A stretch of DNA of 64,000 bases from Serripes groenlandicus (GCA_031761405.1 JASEVX010000010.1:11535933-11599932); one strand, 5' to 3'; shown: positions 1 through 12,804, numbered from the stretch's first letter. Made by a program: numbers and translations. The notes: a model not told the origin generated them from the letters alone.

Positions 1-2270
1 TTTGGTCATGGAATTACCGATCACAAAAGTCTAACTTCTTCTTCTTCTTTTCCGTAAATCCCACCAGTAAGTGGTGCACCGGGTTTCCCCGTAAGCGTTA
101 TTGTTTTTAGTTTGTTGACGAGTATGTATACGATGTATGCTCCTAGTGTACATTAGAGTGATGATAAGGTACTACAGATATGTTATAGCACATAAAAAAA
201 AAAAAAAAAAAAAAATGTATTGTGTCCCACACATGTAAAACACGACTGTACACTACACGACATGTAAAACAACTTCAACCAGTAAGTAGTGCACCGGGTT
301 TCCCCGTAGGATTAACACAATTCTACTGGTTGCGGACGGCGGACGGCCAGAGTTTTAATTATAGTTTTTGCGTAGTTTATTTAGTCATTTTGGAGAGTAT
401 ACAGACGCTTGACGTGTAATCGGTAGCACAGTAGCCTCGAATATTTCTCTATGTTCCGCGTCACAACAGGGTTGGGGGGAAGGATACCGATTGATACGAG
501 GACCCCACAGTCGATGATAAGGGAAGTAAGTAGTTGGCGATTGGCAAGTGTAACCCACAAGAACACTAACAAGAACACTTTACAATTACACGTTGCTATG
601 TCCATATATTGAATGATATAGGAATTGAACGCAATATACTGTACACACAGTATGGGGGTCTACCGATATACTAAAATTGTGTGTCCTCTTAATTATGCAC
701 ATCTGCTATCTTGGCAATTCCTGTTTAGCACACCTACTGATTAACAATGGATTTTAGTCGTTATTTTCTTTATTCAAATAACAAATAAACATGACATATC
801 AAAAGCAAATGAAGGTATCTGCCTAACACTTAGTAATACATTGAGAGTCCAATTCTAATACCAAAGCAGAAATAAAATCCTGTGTAATCTACATTTTCTA
901 CGGTGTGACATAATTAAACTATTATTAATAGTAAAACATCATACAAACTAACTTATCATTTTCTAATGGGGTTTCACAAAGCATAGGTGAACAATTAAAT
1001 GCAATACTTTTGAATTTAATTTAAATACCAAAATTTTGAAGGAGTTGGTTGCAGAGGTATCAAAGGACTTTTGGACCACTGGTATTCATTTTAAAAAAAA
1101 ATGCCCAGACTTGGAATCTAACGCTGGTCTCCGGCGTGCTGAGCGAACATGCTAACCTTTGCGCTACCCTGACTATTTCCATCATTGAATACATATATAT
1201 CATACATATTCTACATACTTATGATTTGTTAGTCTGGAGTACCTTCCCCTCATTACTGCGTATTATACTAAGTCGGGGACCAGACTTATTATTTGTTAAT
1301 AAAAAAAATAAAAAACACAAAATAAATATATATATAATATAAAGTTTGTACATTTGTTATATCAACCACTATTTACTTTTCATTCCAATGTTTTGATTCC
1401 TTTTTTTTGTATAATATATGTAATCACTGTGACTTGAATATCTGTAAACATAATGTTTGAGTCGGATTCGAAAATCTGCTTCGACTTGATTCACAGACTT
1501 GTACATGTATTTCCATGAATTCGTTTGTTGCAGCAAAGAAATACATTGCTCATTGTAGTTCTTTCTATTGCGTTAGAGCTGTCAAATCAAATCCATTTTC
1601 CGGTTGATATCCCACCAAGTTAAAGCATTTTGTTTTTATAGTGACGGATTATTTGGCGGTACGATACTGTAGACATGGATAATCTGGAACCAGCACATTT
1701 ATTTTGAGCAAATATTTCTTAAGCGTGTGATTTCATTGACATTATATTCAATCTACGAATATTAAAACATTTCTCTGAACCCGAAATAAGGTTCAGTAAT
1801 GGAGAGCTACTGTAGAAAGAGCTATTTGAAGTAATTCATTGCCGATATCATAATAAGATTGATTCCAGCCTAGATTTCGACTAAGTGTTTTCGGAATTCG
1901 CCTACAAAAACAATTGTCTCTGAGCCCCTTGCTAAAAAAGATTTGGGTCCCCTTGAATGCCTCTAGTGTGCGGATATCTTGCTCCACATGCGGGGAGTTG
2001 CTGCGAAAAACGAGTGACGAAGAAAGCTAGTACGGCTGTAGGGCACAACATATCTGCACGAATGGCCACTGGTCGATGTTGAATGCTTTGGTGTATAGTA
2101 TCTTTACTAGCCCAGATTATATCTCAAGCTTCTTTTTTCGTCTCAAATAATATGTTCATCTATAAGAACCTGTAATGTTGTTATACTAAATATTTCTAAA
2201 CTATGAACAGATGACTTGAAAAGGGGTCGTAATCTGGTCTTTCCCACACAATATCTCTCTTCTTGCTTTC
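1..2270. other. Non-genic stretch, no recognised gene
   Basis: AT-rich sequence with a 22-base A tract near 193-214. A 38-base segment containing gtgcaccgggtttccccgta occurs at about 61-100 and again at 277-315 with few changes. No open frame resembles a known family. Confidence 0.6.
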
Positions 2271-2276
2271 TCTCAA

Positions 2277-2331
2277 CCCAAACCATATGTTGTGGGTTTC
2301 TAACTTTTGAGTACCCACAACATAGGGTTTG
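2277..2331. mobile_element. MITE-5 palindrome copy
   Basis: Inverted halves: ccatatgttgtgggttt and acccacaacatagggttt around 'ctaacttttgagt'. The same arms recur near 13290, 42400 and 61258. Confidence 0.55.
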
Positions 2332-2559
2332 AAAGTCAAATAAGGATTTTAGAACACGAAAAATGCCTATAATCTAGAACTTATATAGGTTATAAGTTTT
2401 AATTTCATTTTCATCCGGATCTTCTTGCGATCCCCCTTCTATAAATAGCCTATATATCTCGCAAATAATAAATCTATATAACTTTGTCGACATGTTTTAA
2501 AAAGTAATATAGTGAAACCTTATAAAGTCTGTACATGTACAATAACCTAGCCTCAGTTG

Positions 2560-2710
2560 CATGTGTCCCCAGTCATGTTGGTGGGCCGTTTGGCAAGGCT
2601 TATTTTCCTAGCCTAGTACTGGTTTGTTTACCCAAGGATCATGAATAAGTGAACTGGCGTCGTGATATAACGGAAGCAATGTTGAATCTCAGTCAAACAA
2701 ATAAACAAGC
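2560..2710 (+). mobile_element. SINE-C fragment, + orientation
   Basis: Carries gcctagtactggtttgttta and the shared tail gaactggcgtcgtgatataa, ending in gttgaatctcagtc. It is the reverse complement of the segments at 7580-7735 and 19380-19560. Confidence 0.55.
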
Positions 2711-2997
2711 GAATCCATCTCATGCGAACTCTTAGCACACGTTTTTGATCACTAAAAGCTTGTCTCGTTTGGAGTCATTCGACATTCTGAGTGGCATTCA
2801 ACGTGGATTTTACAGTCATCGATCTTGTACATGCCTAACTCATTGTTACTATTGACTAAATATTATATAAATAAATAGGTATTCACAACTCCATTTTTAA
2901 GATATATAGTCAAACCGAGCAGTTGCTTTCGTCCGAGTTCATTAGACATCTTCTCAATTATTATCACCGCCGGATGCCACTTTTGCGTCCATAATTG

Positions 2998-3286
2998 ATC
3001 GATTGATTGATTGGGATTTAACGCCGTTGTTCAACATTTTCCCAGTCATATCTGTTCACCTACTCATGTGTTTCCTGGCTTTCTCACACCAGTACTCCAC
3101 ACGAGCAGATTTTCCAAGCAACTGGCTGCTTTTCGACATTGACTATTAGGCCATTGGCGTAAGACGAATGGCGCTTGTCACAGTGACTTTTGACAAACGT
3201 TGGAAAGAATTTTGGCCGATCTGGGGTTCGCCACCACAACCCCTGATTGACAGCCGTCACCAATACCGATTGAGCAACCGGGGCCC
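2998..3286 (-). mobile_element. SINE-A copy, minus strand
   Basis: Starts in gattgattgattgggattt (the tail) and ends in a tRNA-like head (ggttcg...gagcaaccggggcc read on this strand). It matches the full copy at 60336-60645 over its length. Confidence 0.75.
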
Positions 3287-3536
3287 ATCATAGTGGAATA
3301 ACAGAACTCTTATCTAAAATTGGGCACGCCCGATCATATTTTCGTTAACATCATTAATTAATTAACATTTTATGAGAAGTAGCTTTTTATGACTGTTAAA
3401 TGAGCCAGACTCCATTAGGTATTTATTTAGTATGCTGTCGTCTAAATTGACTTGTCGTAGTACATAGTGCTTTATGGCACACTTATGTAACTTACCGTGA
3501 TACTTTCTATGCACTTGTATTCTATAACGTTTAGCA

Positions 3537-3815
3537 CGGGTTGTCAATCCTGGAATCGTGAAATAGAACCCCAACTGGACCAACATTTTTTTTTTTACGT
3601 TTGACAAAAGTCAATGCGACAAGAGTCATTCGTCTACTACCAACTGGGCTAACAGTATATGCGAACAAGCAACCTGTTGATTAGAAATACCTTTGTGTGG
3701 ATAACTGGTGTGAGAAAGCCAGGAAACTCATGGGTAGTTGAACTGGCCGCCGTGATATGACTAAAACAATTGATGAATATTGCGTTAAACCACAATAAAT
3801 CATTATTACGTATAT
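3537..3815 (+). mobile_element. SINE-A copy, 5'-truncated
   Basis: The head remnant has ggttgtcaatcctggaatcg. The body has gtcattcgtct, ggtgtgagaaagccaggaaa and gaactggccgccgtgatatg, then a gcgttaaac tail. Confidence 0.7.
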
Positions 3816-4329
3816 TTACGTTACTTTGCCCTCTCGGATTATTGTGCGCATTTACCGATGGAGACATGTGAGATGTGATTGCATTGATTTTCCCTATTAT
3901 TCATGGTCTGCTAATAGAAAAAAGATTTATTCGCCTTTATTGACAATCTAGGCCCATAGTGCACGGTCTGTGTCCTGAGCAGACTGGTCATATAATACGA
4001 GCCCGTCCATCAAAAAAGGTACACGTTGCCTTTCTGTATCATGCGTGTACCTGGGTAAAACTCGTGCTTACACACAGGTAGGGGGTCTAGGCATATTCCG
4101 TAGTGACAATTGTGTAATCCTACAATGCATATGGCATTTTTGGTCATACCAAAAATATTTTAAAATGAGCTATATCCACATGAAGCTTTATTTAGATTTT
4201 TGGATTACATCAATCCTTACCACTCTCAGCCTTCAGTTTTTAATGCAATTGTTTGACCTTTTCTGACGAATCGTACAAATTGGTGCACGTGCGTATGCCT
4301 GGGTACGCGCCTGATTCAGTTATTTCACG

Positions 4330-4492
4330 GCCGCTCCTGGTAAGTTACTTTTGGTCCATTCATTCTGACACCAGTTAGGCAGGTCTAATGCTAAACCGAA
4401 AATCCTGAGCGCCAAGGAGGGAAAGCCATTACAACCATTTTCAACATGGAAGAGTCTACTTTAAACAATTCGGCGCTGAAAGAGTTAAAAAG
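4330..4492. mobile_element. SINE-B fragment (minus) followed by MITE-6 end
   Basis: 4330-4441 contains ctggtaagttac, ctgacaccag and cctgagcgccaaggagggaa, as in the minus-strand SINE-B copies. 4442-4492 is a MITE-6 end (catggaagagtctac ... ggcgctgaaagagttaa). Confidence 0.5.
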
Positions 4493-4802
4493 GTCATTAA
4501 CTTCAGATGCGTCAACATGTGTAGGAAAGGTTTAATATGCACAATGATAGAAAAAACACAATGCTATGGCAACCGTTTTGCTTATAGTAATGTCTCGTGG
4601 TGTTTTTTTTTGGTCTTACAGCCCAGTAGTTCAAAAGTACACAAGTGCGTGTAGAATAGTTGTAAATGTCTGGTAAAATGACAATTGGCGTGATACATGT
4701 TCACCAAATGGCTGTATAGCCGAGTGCGAGAGTAAACACACTCAGGAACGACAAAGTGATTATATTTTCACAATGGTAATTTTCAATATGGGAATGATTT
4801 GT

Positions 4803-4970
4803 ATGTTTGTATTGTGATTTACGCCACTTTCAACATTTCCCCCTAGTTATATAACGGGTAGGTTATTCCTTGATAAATTTCCATTAATACTGGTTCATTT
4901 GTCCTGACACCGTTGAGTCAGTCGTCATCGCGCAATCCTGAGCGCCAAAAAGGGAAAGCAATTACTACCG
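4803..4970 (-). mobile_element. SINE-B fragment, minus strand
   Basis: Has the tail (tgatttacgccactttcaac), a central ctgacacc...gagtcagtcg, and aatcctgagcgccaa...gcaattactaccg. The tRNA-like head is missing. Confidence 0.6.
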
Positions 4971-5547
4971 TGTAGATCCAAATCAAACTATACAGCACTC
5001 AGGTTTGATCTTGGCCCCCACTGATTGCATACTCATTACATTAACACATCATTACATCAACACATCATTACAAAGCCAAACATAAGAAAGGAACAAAAAT
5101 GTTTTTCATATTGCAGTCTTCTCAGTAACTATGTGTTCGCCAATTATTTGTATTTTGTATACTTATGTTTTAAAACTGACAACAAATCTATGTAATATGT
5201 CAATTAAATTAAAAGACAAACAACCAAAAAACAAACCTATAAAATAAAACATTTTGTTAAAAGAAGTAATTTCTCAATGATCCATCCTTTCCTTTTCATC
5301 AATAATGTTCTCAAACATCTTACGCTAAAAAATAGATGAAAACTGTCCATAGTCCTTATCTTGTACAGATTAGCCTTAGACTGATAGACTTTGAATTAAC
5401 GAGCATTTACTGTATATCATATATTCAACTACTAACAAGTGTTGTAAGGTATGAGGGAGGATGCTCAAGACCTTTCCATACTATACCTATGGACGTGACT
5501 AATAAAGTGTAAAAAATATACTACCGTTTCGTATTTTTAAGTATTTG

Positions 5548-5632
5548 ATTTGAGCCAGTCGGGGATCGAACCCCCGACCTACCACACCCGTAGCGGATGC
5601 TTTAACACTATACCTCCGAACAATATGGTCAA
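5548..5632 (-). mobile_element. SINE-B tRNA-like head
   Basis: Read on the minus strand it has an A-box-like stretch (ggaggtatagtgttaaagc) and a B-box (gggttcgatcccc). Without an acceptor stem it is a SINE head rather than a tRNA gene. Confidence 0.55.
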
Positions 5633-5732
5633 TATGAAAGTGTGTCCTTACAATGAGCAATTTCTCCTTTTGCCACAATGATTTAAACTATAATCATTAA
5701 ATAAATTTCCATATCTTATACGAGAGTTTTAA

Positions 5733-5950
5733 ATTGATTGATTGATTGGGGATTAACGAAACTTTCAACAATTTTTCAGTCATATCACGGCTGCCAATAC
5801 ACTAAATCATGAGTTTCTTGGCTTTCTCATACCAGTTCTCCACACAACATACTTTTGTCAATCAGAAAGAATGTTGGCTGAGCTGGGGTTTGAACACACA
5901 ACACCCTGGATTTACAGCCCGCGTCGCTATCGACTGAGCAACCGGGGCCC
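5733..5950 (-). mobile_element. SINE-A copy, minus strand, internally shortened
   Basis: From attgattgattggggattaa to gactgagcaaccggggccc. The segment with the gaaagacgaatgacg motif is deleted. Confidence 0.7.
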
Positions 5951-6332
5951 GAAAAAGAGATTAAGAGAAGACTGCTTTTAAACAATATCTAATATCCAGA
6001 ACATTGGAAGTGCAATATCGACACAGGGTCGAAAATAGTATGGGAAAGGGGACGAAATTCGTCGTTCTGAACAAAACTTTCTTGCCAAAATGTTTGCGTA
6101 TGCTTTTTCTCTACAATAGTCTTTTTTTTGCTGCTATGGCGTCAAATGCCGTCTATTTGAGGTAATTTGTTAAGCATGTTCAATCTTAAAAGAAAAACTG
6201 TAGCTTTAATCACCACCATATCTGCAATCTTCTTGTTTCTTTACGAAACAGCTAATTTCCCATGTGACTATTCAAATCTGAAATTTGATTGTAGCCTCCC
6301 TTCTCACTTGATTTCATGTGCAATGTATTCCA

Positions 6333-6426
6333 ACATTCCCTCTTTCGTCTTCCATCAATGGGCTAACAGTCTTTGTGGAAAAGCAGCCAGTTGCTTGGAA
6401 AGACTGTTGTGTGGTTTACTGGTGTG
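6333..6426 (+). mobile_element. SINE-A partial body, interrupted by the next SINE-A
   Basis: Contains tcgtcttccatcaatgggct, the cagccagttgcttggaaag body and 'actggtgtga'. It stops where a second SINE-A head begins at 6427. Confidence 0.6.
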
Positions 6427-6710
6427 AATCGGTAGCGACGCGGGTTGTCAATCCAGAGATTGTGATTTCGAATCCCAGCTCAGCCAGTATTCTTTCCGAC
6501 GTTTGACAAAAGTCACTGTGACAAGCGTCATTCGTCTTTCACCAATTGGCTAACAGTCTATGCTATGCAAAAGAGCAGCCATTTGCTTGGAAATGATTCT
6601 GTGTACTGGTGTGTGAAACCTAGGAAACACACAAGTTGGTGAACTGGCCGCCATGATATGACGGAGAATGTGTTGCAAACGGCATTAAGCTCCAATGAAT
6701 CAACCAGGAA
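6427..6710 (+). mobile_element. SINE-A copy, nearly full
   Basis: The tRNA-like head (gtagcgacgcgggttgtcaa ... ttcgaatcccagctcagcc) is followed by the body and the gccatgatatgacgg ... ggcattaa tail. It lies head-to-tail with the partial copy just upstream. Confidence 0.75.
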
Positions 6711-6838
6711 ATGTACACAGTCATAATGACCCTAATTTGAAATCAATGATATATGAAATACTCTGTGGATTAACTCGTTCTTGTAATAGATAAACAAATT
6801 AGCTTGAACCAATAGCATGAGCCACGTCGTTTGAAAAC

Positions 6839-7060
6839 TAACCCTTTCCCACATGCATACGCTTTCTGACGCCTCTGCTGAAGATGACTTTTGAAAACAT
6901 TGTGACAAAAGTAGAAATGAGCAGTTTCTACTTTTGCCACAATGTTTTCAAATGTTTTCTGACAGTTATAAGGCCTTCATTTATAGGGAATTTCCGTGTT
7001 TTCAACTAACTGTTTTCAAAGTCGTCTGCTTCAGATGTGCTGTATGTGGGAAAGGGTTAA
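6839..7060. mobile_element. MITE-1 (piggyBac-like) copy
   Basis: Ends taaccctttcccacat and atgtgggaaagggttaa. The palindromic interior has acattgtgacaaaag / cttttgccacaatgttttc and the gtcgtctgcttcagatg inner arm. Confidence 0.7.
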
Positions 7061-7579
7061 CCTGCGGAGGGTCGAATTTAATCAATATTTTCAAATTAAT
7101 AGACGGATTAAAACTCATCTGCAGCAGATTGTTGTTGAAAATATTAGGGCAAACGGTGACATTTTTTAATATCAAATAAATATTCCTTCGTTTATAGATA
7201 TGTTTTCATTTGTTTGCTTAAATGTTTTCATATTCGTTAGTTGCAGGTTGCTTGTATGCGGGAGGTTCTTTTAAATAACATCGTAATACGGCATATCACA
7301 GCAGCCGAATTATATTTCGTCTAGTTTTCACACTAAGCTGTACAAAACACAATTTACTTCCCATGAAATATACACATTCATAAGTATCCTTATTTGAAAT
7401 CAATAACGTTGGTTAACTTGTTCTTTGTAATGATAAACACGTGAGTTCGAACTTATAACATTAGCAACATCGTTCGAAAATTAACCTACGGAATGTAATC
7501 AATATTTTCCAACTTGTAGACGGATTATAACTCATCTGCACCACATGAAAAGCGATCTATAATCAGGGACTTGCAATAT

Positions 7580-7735
7580 AATTTATCTATTTATTTATTG
7601 GAGTTTTACGCCGCTTTCAAAATTATTTCAGTTATATCACGGCGACTGTTCACTTATTTATGATCCCTGGGTAAACAAACCAGTACTAGGCTAGAACATG
7701 TGCCTTGCCCAAGGGCACTCCACCTAGCGAGATCA
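7580..7735 (-). mobile_element. SINE-C fragment, minus strand
   Basis: Has ttttacgccgctttcaaaat, atttcagttatatcacggcg and ccagtactaggctagaac, then tgccttgcccaagggcactc. It is shared with 19380-19560 and 2560-2710. Confidence 0.6.
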
Positions 7736-7813
7736 AATTTACGGCATCTGTAAGACGAGACAATCACATTGCAATCACGTTGTATCATATCATAACATAA
7801 TCAAAAACATATA

Positions 7814-8076
7814 TGAGCCGTTCCACGAGAAGACCAGCATTACTGACTCTGCGTAATGTATCGACCCAGATCAGCCTGCTCAGTCCGCGAAGGCTAATCC
7901 GGACCGACTCATTCCGTCTCAGGGGTATAGAGGTATAGAGTAATGACTCCTGAAACAGAAAATCCACAGGAGGAGCAAAAAGTATGTTCGGTTTAGCCTT
8001 TGCGGCAGGCTTATGCTGATCCGAGTCGATACTTTACGCAAAGTCAATACTGTTGGTTTTCTCAAGGAACGGCTCA
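7814..8076. mobile_element. MITE-2 copy
   Basis: Terminal inverted repeats tgagccgttccacgag and tcaaggaacggctca. The interior is palindromic (gtcgatactttacgc / gcgtaatgtatcgac). Both flanks read ATATA. Confidence 0.75.
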
Positions 8077-8811
8077 TATACATTATTCTTTATAAGCTAA
8101 TTAAATACTCATTTGATAGATTTGTTAAAGAAGATAATGTGTTTAAGTGTACATGTAGTTTATCTCTGTCTTTAACATTTGCATTCTATGACTTAACAAC
8201 AACTTCGAGATGTAGTGATTTAAGCCTTGTGCTGCTGATGCCGTTTTTCGACGCCTGTGCAAAACCAGCATAAAGCCAAGCAAGCAAGCGCTGACTGACC
8301 AGGCTCAATACTGTTGACTATTCAACTCATCGTTTCTATGTTAATATTCATATAATTTGGTATTGAATCGTCCAGTTGTAAAGCTAGACGAGGACAAGTC
8401 CATTTGAAAATCAAAGTACTCAGAAGTACTGAAAGTCAGGTTCACATAAAAACGCCAAAGATTCAATCAATTCAAATATGTTCAAAGTACAAAGAAAACA
8501 TGGATAAGAGTGTGTAAAAAGTTATGAAAAAAGAAAAGGGTCAATATTCTGTTCATTTTGTTTCGTTTACACACTTACTGCATACAAAATAAAAAAGAAA
8601 CTGTTTATAAGTAATTGAAATGTATATTGAATTTGTTTGTGGTTTAAATTGCTGCATAAATGTAACAGTACATGAAACTTTTCTTCAACAGTAGATCAAC
8701 TATTTATGTTAACTATCCATTGAAAGTTTACTTTAGTGAAGTCTTTTCCCTTGTTTATTGTAATGCGCAATAAAGACCCAAACGTGCACTCTCCACAACT
8801 TAGAGTTATTT

Positions 8812-9072
8812 TGATTGATTGATTGATTGGTTGGGGTTTAACGCCATTTTTAACAATTTCTCATTTATATCACGACGGCCAGTTCACCTACTCATGCATT
8901 TCCTGGTTTTCTCACACCCGTACTCCACACAACAATCTTCCCAAGCAACTGGCTGCTTTTCCACATATACTTAGCCCATTGGTGAAAGACGAATGACGCA
9001 TGTAGCATTGACTTTTGTCAATCGTCGGAAAGAAAGTTGGCCGAGCCGGGATTCGAACTCACAACCCATGGA
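8812..9072 (-). mobile_element. SINE-A copy, minus strand
   Basis: From ttgattgattgattggttgg through gtactccacacaaca and gaaagacgaatgacgc to gggattcgaactcacaaccc. The last part of the head is missing. Confidence 0.7.
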
Positions 9073-9657
9073 TAGTTATTTTGATAGGTTAATGACCATA
9101 AACCATTAATGTAACTAATTACCTTTGTAAAAATAACAACATATGTGGAATTTTTCGGCGGAATATTTATTTATCCAAGAGTTTAACCGAAAACATGGCT
9201 TGATATCCGATCCTTGCGCCAATACTGAGCATGATTACATGTATGTGACTCGGGTGTCTCCGGCCATCTCACGGACGTAACCGAATTACGATTTACATGC
9301 AAAATTATCTACTTAATCAAAACCATAAATAATGTGTGTTTCCAGAGGTATGTTTAAAATAGTTACTGCATTATAACGAAGTTATTTATACATGCCATTT
9401 GCCTATTGTGAGTATTAAATTTAAATTGATGAACTACTTTACAGTGCGCACATTTTTTTTGTTGGCGACTGTACGGTCATCATCCGTTAAAATCGTTTCG
9501 ATTGCAATGTTGTGGTTACTAAAATTCGGCATAGAAAGGGCGTTAAGGGGAGACCAAGGTTCGATCTTCGGTCGAATTATACCAAATAATTTAAACATGG
9601 CTGCAATAATGCATCCAATAAGCATCACAATTTATGTATCGAGAGACTTACTAGATA

Positions 9658-9908
9658 TCAAAGGGTTGGCGTGAAACGGTTATAACTAAAATTGGTATTT
9701 TTTTTTACCAAGGTTATTTACCTCGCCATAAAGTCTCTATAAGCGTTAAATCATTTTTCTTGGTAAACAATGGAAATTTAGGTGCCATTGCTCGTTCTGA
9801 GCAATGGCACCTGAATTTGCATTGTTTACAAAAGGGTCAAAATTTGCCCCTAAACCAGGGTTTTCAAAATAATTTTTGAGTTACAACCGTTTCACGCCAA
9901 GCCCTCGA
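9658..9908. mobile_element. MITE-3 copy 1
   Basis: Long inverted repeats (ggcgtgaaacggttataact / agttacaaccgtttcacgcc). The central palindrome reads aggtgccattgctcg / gagcaatggcacct. It is highly similar to the copies at 42702, 47527 and 56183. Confidence 0.8.
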
Positions 9909-10028
9909 CATACTTTAATGTTACTAAGGAAACGTCGTAACGTGAATGACATAGTGTTAAAAGTGGCGTTTACTGACACATTTTAAACATTTATTAACTT
10001 GATCATACAATTGCAAAATGCTTTTAAG

Positions 10029-10260
10029 CCTTCTCCACATATAGACGATCTTTCACACATCTACAGCAGACGACATTGGAAAATATTGTTACACAAAAAG
10101 AAAGTGCTCATAATGCGCAGGTCTTGAAGTCCTCCTTTTCCCACAATGATTTCAATTTTTTACAACATTGATAATTTAATATATAGAAAGTTTCCGCATG
10201 TTTACCTAGACATTTTCAAAGTCGCCTTTTTCACATGTGTTGTGTGAGGGGAATGGTTAA
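10029..10260. mobile_element. MITE-1 copy, diverged
   Basis: Left end ccttctccacatatagacg, right end gtgtgaggggaatggttaa, with tttcaaagtcgcctttttca as the inner arm. Confidence 0.55.
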
Positions 10261-10456
10261 AATGCGTGTTTGTTCTCGAAATAGACGGACTTACGAGTTC
10301 CAGCCAATAAAAAGAAGTCTTAAAGCCTGTACAATTCCGGGGAAACGCTCTATAAGGTACACGCAGCGCCTTAGAATGGAAACTAACCCGATTTGGGACA
10401 CGACCAATACAACTCTCGTCCTGTTAACATCATCTGTTCTTGTAACAATTCATTGA

Positions 10457-10676
10457 TAACCCTTTTCCCGCATATAGACGATCTCTGATACATGCAGCAG
10501 TCGACTTTTGAAAACAATGTGAGAAAAGAAGAAATTGCTCATATTGAGCAATTTCTCTTTTCAGCTCGTATAATCACTAGTACATTTATTTATTCATATT
10601 TTCAATATTTTTCTCTGGATGTTTTCAAAGTCGTCTGCTGCATAATTGTTGTACGTAAGAACTGGCTACGATAGGC
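10457..10676. mobile_element. MITE-1 copy
   Basis: Left end taacccttttcccgcatata, central gaaattgctcatattgagca / atttctcttttc palindrome, right inner arm ttcaaagtcgtctgctgca. The right end is eroded. Confidence 0.6.
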
Positions 10677-11053
10677 ATACATACATGGACTATGAGTAAT
10701 GTAGACACAAATATTTGACTGCACGAACTCCAATGCTTATCTTGTTCTTCTCTGTACCCAGCTTGTAAATTAAGAAGGCTCTGTTGAGACTGATCAAATA
10801 AACAGGATGATCTGAATCCACACATTGAGAAAACCCAACTTGAAAAATGTCCCATGTACGGGTTTATATGATTATATGATGTAATTTTTAACTGTTGAAA
10901 ACGGTGTACAATCCAGATTAAGCAATTCTATAAAAGAAGTGGTTTTAAATATGTCCGAGTCTCAAACGGGTATGATAAAACCCAAATTCATTTATAAATC
11001 AGAACAAAAGACTTCGCTGTACTTTATATTGGATCTGACAACACGGCATGCTA

Positions 11054-11299
11054 TGAGCCGTCCCGCGAGAAAACCAACATTGTGGACTCTGCGTAAAGTA
11101 TCGACCCGGATCAGGCTAATCCGGACAGACACCTTTTTGCTTCTTGTGGATTTTCTGATTCAGGAATCATTACTGTATACATCTATACCCCTAAGACGGA
11201 ATGTGTCGGCACGGATTAGCCTGCGCGGACTGTGCATGCTGATCTGGGTCGATACATTACGAAGATACCATACTGTTGGTTTTCTCGTGAAACGGCGCA
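11054..11299. mobile_element. MITE-2 copy
   Basis: Ends tgagccgtcccgcgagaaaa and tttctcgtgaaacggcgca. The body has aggaatcattactgtatac and gatctgggtcgatacattac. The 133-residue open frame across it is an accident of the repeat. Confidence 0.75.
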
Positions 11300-11399
11300 T
11301 ATGTTGTCACGAATTGACCTTATGCATTGAAGTATTCTAACCAGTCGGAACACTCCGCTTCTCTATATCATGTATTTATACGACGTTTCCCCCTGTATA

Positions 11400-11860
11400 T
11401 AGATATAAAAATAAAATAAAAAAAATCCTGTTTAAACATTCTTCTATTGCAGTAGATAAACATATTTTAATATACTACAGGTTTTGATAATATGTTATCC
11501 TTATGATAAATGTCAGTATATTATTTTTTGGAAAAAAATAATATAATTCAGAAATCCCAATATCTGTGTCTTTTAAACCAGTCAGTGTTCAAAATACAAA
11601 GATATTCCAGTTGTTCATTGTATCTCTAACTTTAGTTTACATGTTAACCTTTCTGAATATGTATGTTTTGTTGATGTGCCAAATGTGACTTCAAAATTGT
11701 ATTTGCTACAAAATGTGACAATTTTATTTCTATGTGTGATATTTTAACCAGATAACAGGTGTACAGGTGGAGTTGCCTATCCCTCTTATCTATGTCCCTG
11801 ATATACCGAACGATTGTGTAGACATCAATTTGACTGACTGACGCAGAGGTCAGTCTGAAC
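11400..11860 (-). mobile_element. hAT-like element copy, inverted and truncated at one end
   Basis: The reverse complement matches 56576-57040 or so. Shared stretches include gataacaggtgtaca, the tttaaacattcttctattgc block and the terminus ttatctatgtccctg. The other terminus is missing. Confidence 0.65.
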
Positions 11861-12653
11861 CGATCTATAATGGGCAATCATCAAACCTATACGAGCTTTG
11901 GCTACTGTTGCGATTTTTTATGTCTGGCTTCAATGAAACGAATTTGTAAGGGGTTACAATTACAATCTTTACTACTATAAGCAGCTTATATATTTCTAGT
12001 ACACTGAATCAAACGATTGACGAGATTGCACGTACTTACAATCTGACTGAACTGTTGATTATATACGCGCATTCGAAATTCGTTGTCAGCTTCATTCATC
12101 ATCTACTGGGCTAAAGTGTCTATGTTGGAAGGTAGAGAGGAATATGGTATGGATGGTGCATTGGTGCATTGGTGCGGGACACGTTTGATGTCACACCTGT
12201 GTCTTCAATTGCGATGAAATTAGGCGTTTTCTTACCTCTGCTGATTTTTATCCACAGATAAATGGTATTTTTTTACTCTTCTTTTGAATAATTTGTTCAC
12301 TGTCCTCAAATATTAGTAAAAAAAAAAAAAAAAAAAAACGAAGGTGGTCATTCATTTTATTGTTCGTAGTCGTACACATCACCGTTGAAGATTTCTAGTT
12401 GGAAGCCTTCAACGAACTGCATCGACCCCCAATTTCTAGGCAGGCCGCAGCACAAAATAGTCCTGCAATATATACACATAAATGCATATACGAGTACATG
12501 ATATAGGTATGCTGAAGCTGAAAGCAGCGAAACAAATTATACCTCTCTGACTTCCCATCTCAATGACACAGTGCTGGAAAAGTGCTACTCCAGCTGTAAC
12601 CGGCGGTAAACTCTGATAAATCCATTTAAGACGGAAAAAAACATCATTTCTGT

Positions 12654-12790
12654 TTAACCCTTTCCTACTTGCGCATTTGGATGCACCTGCAGTAGACAAC
12701 TTTTGAAAACATTGTGACAAAAGAAGAAATTGCTCAAAACGAGCAATTTCCTCATTTGTCAGAATATTTCAAATTATACTTTTTTGTACA
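12654..12790. mobile_element. MITE-1 copy, left half
   Basis: A TTAA at 12654 followed by ccctttcctacttgcgcat, then gacaacttttgaaaac and the palindrome aattgctcaaaacgagcaat. A SINE-B tail follows, and a possible right end (gctggaaagggtagaacc) lies near 13000. Confidence 0.6.
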
Positions 12791-12804
12791 GAGATTTACA
12801 GACA

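Noticed and set aside
5548..5632. Functional tRNA gene (also considered at 20640-20700, 42540-42600, 58010-58060 and 60340-60415)
   Set aside because: A- and B-box-like sequences are present but acceptor and anticodon stems do not form, and each is attached to a SINE body.
9399..9674. 91-codon + strand frame
   Set aside because: Its end runs into MITE-3 and the composition resembles chance open frames; no homology recognised.
10939..11340. 133-codon frame
   Set aside because: Most of it is MITE-2 sequence; equivalent frames appear in other MITE-2 copies (13272, 40343, 63629).
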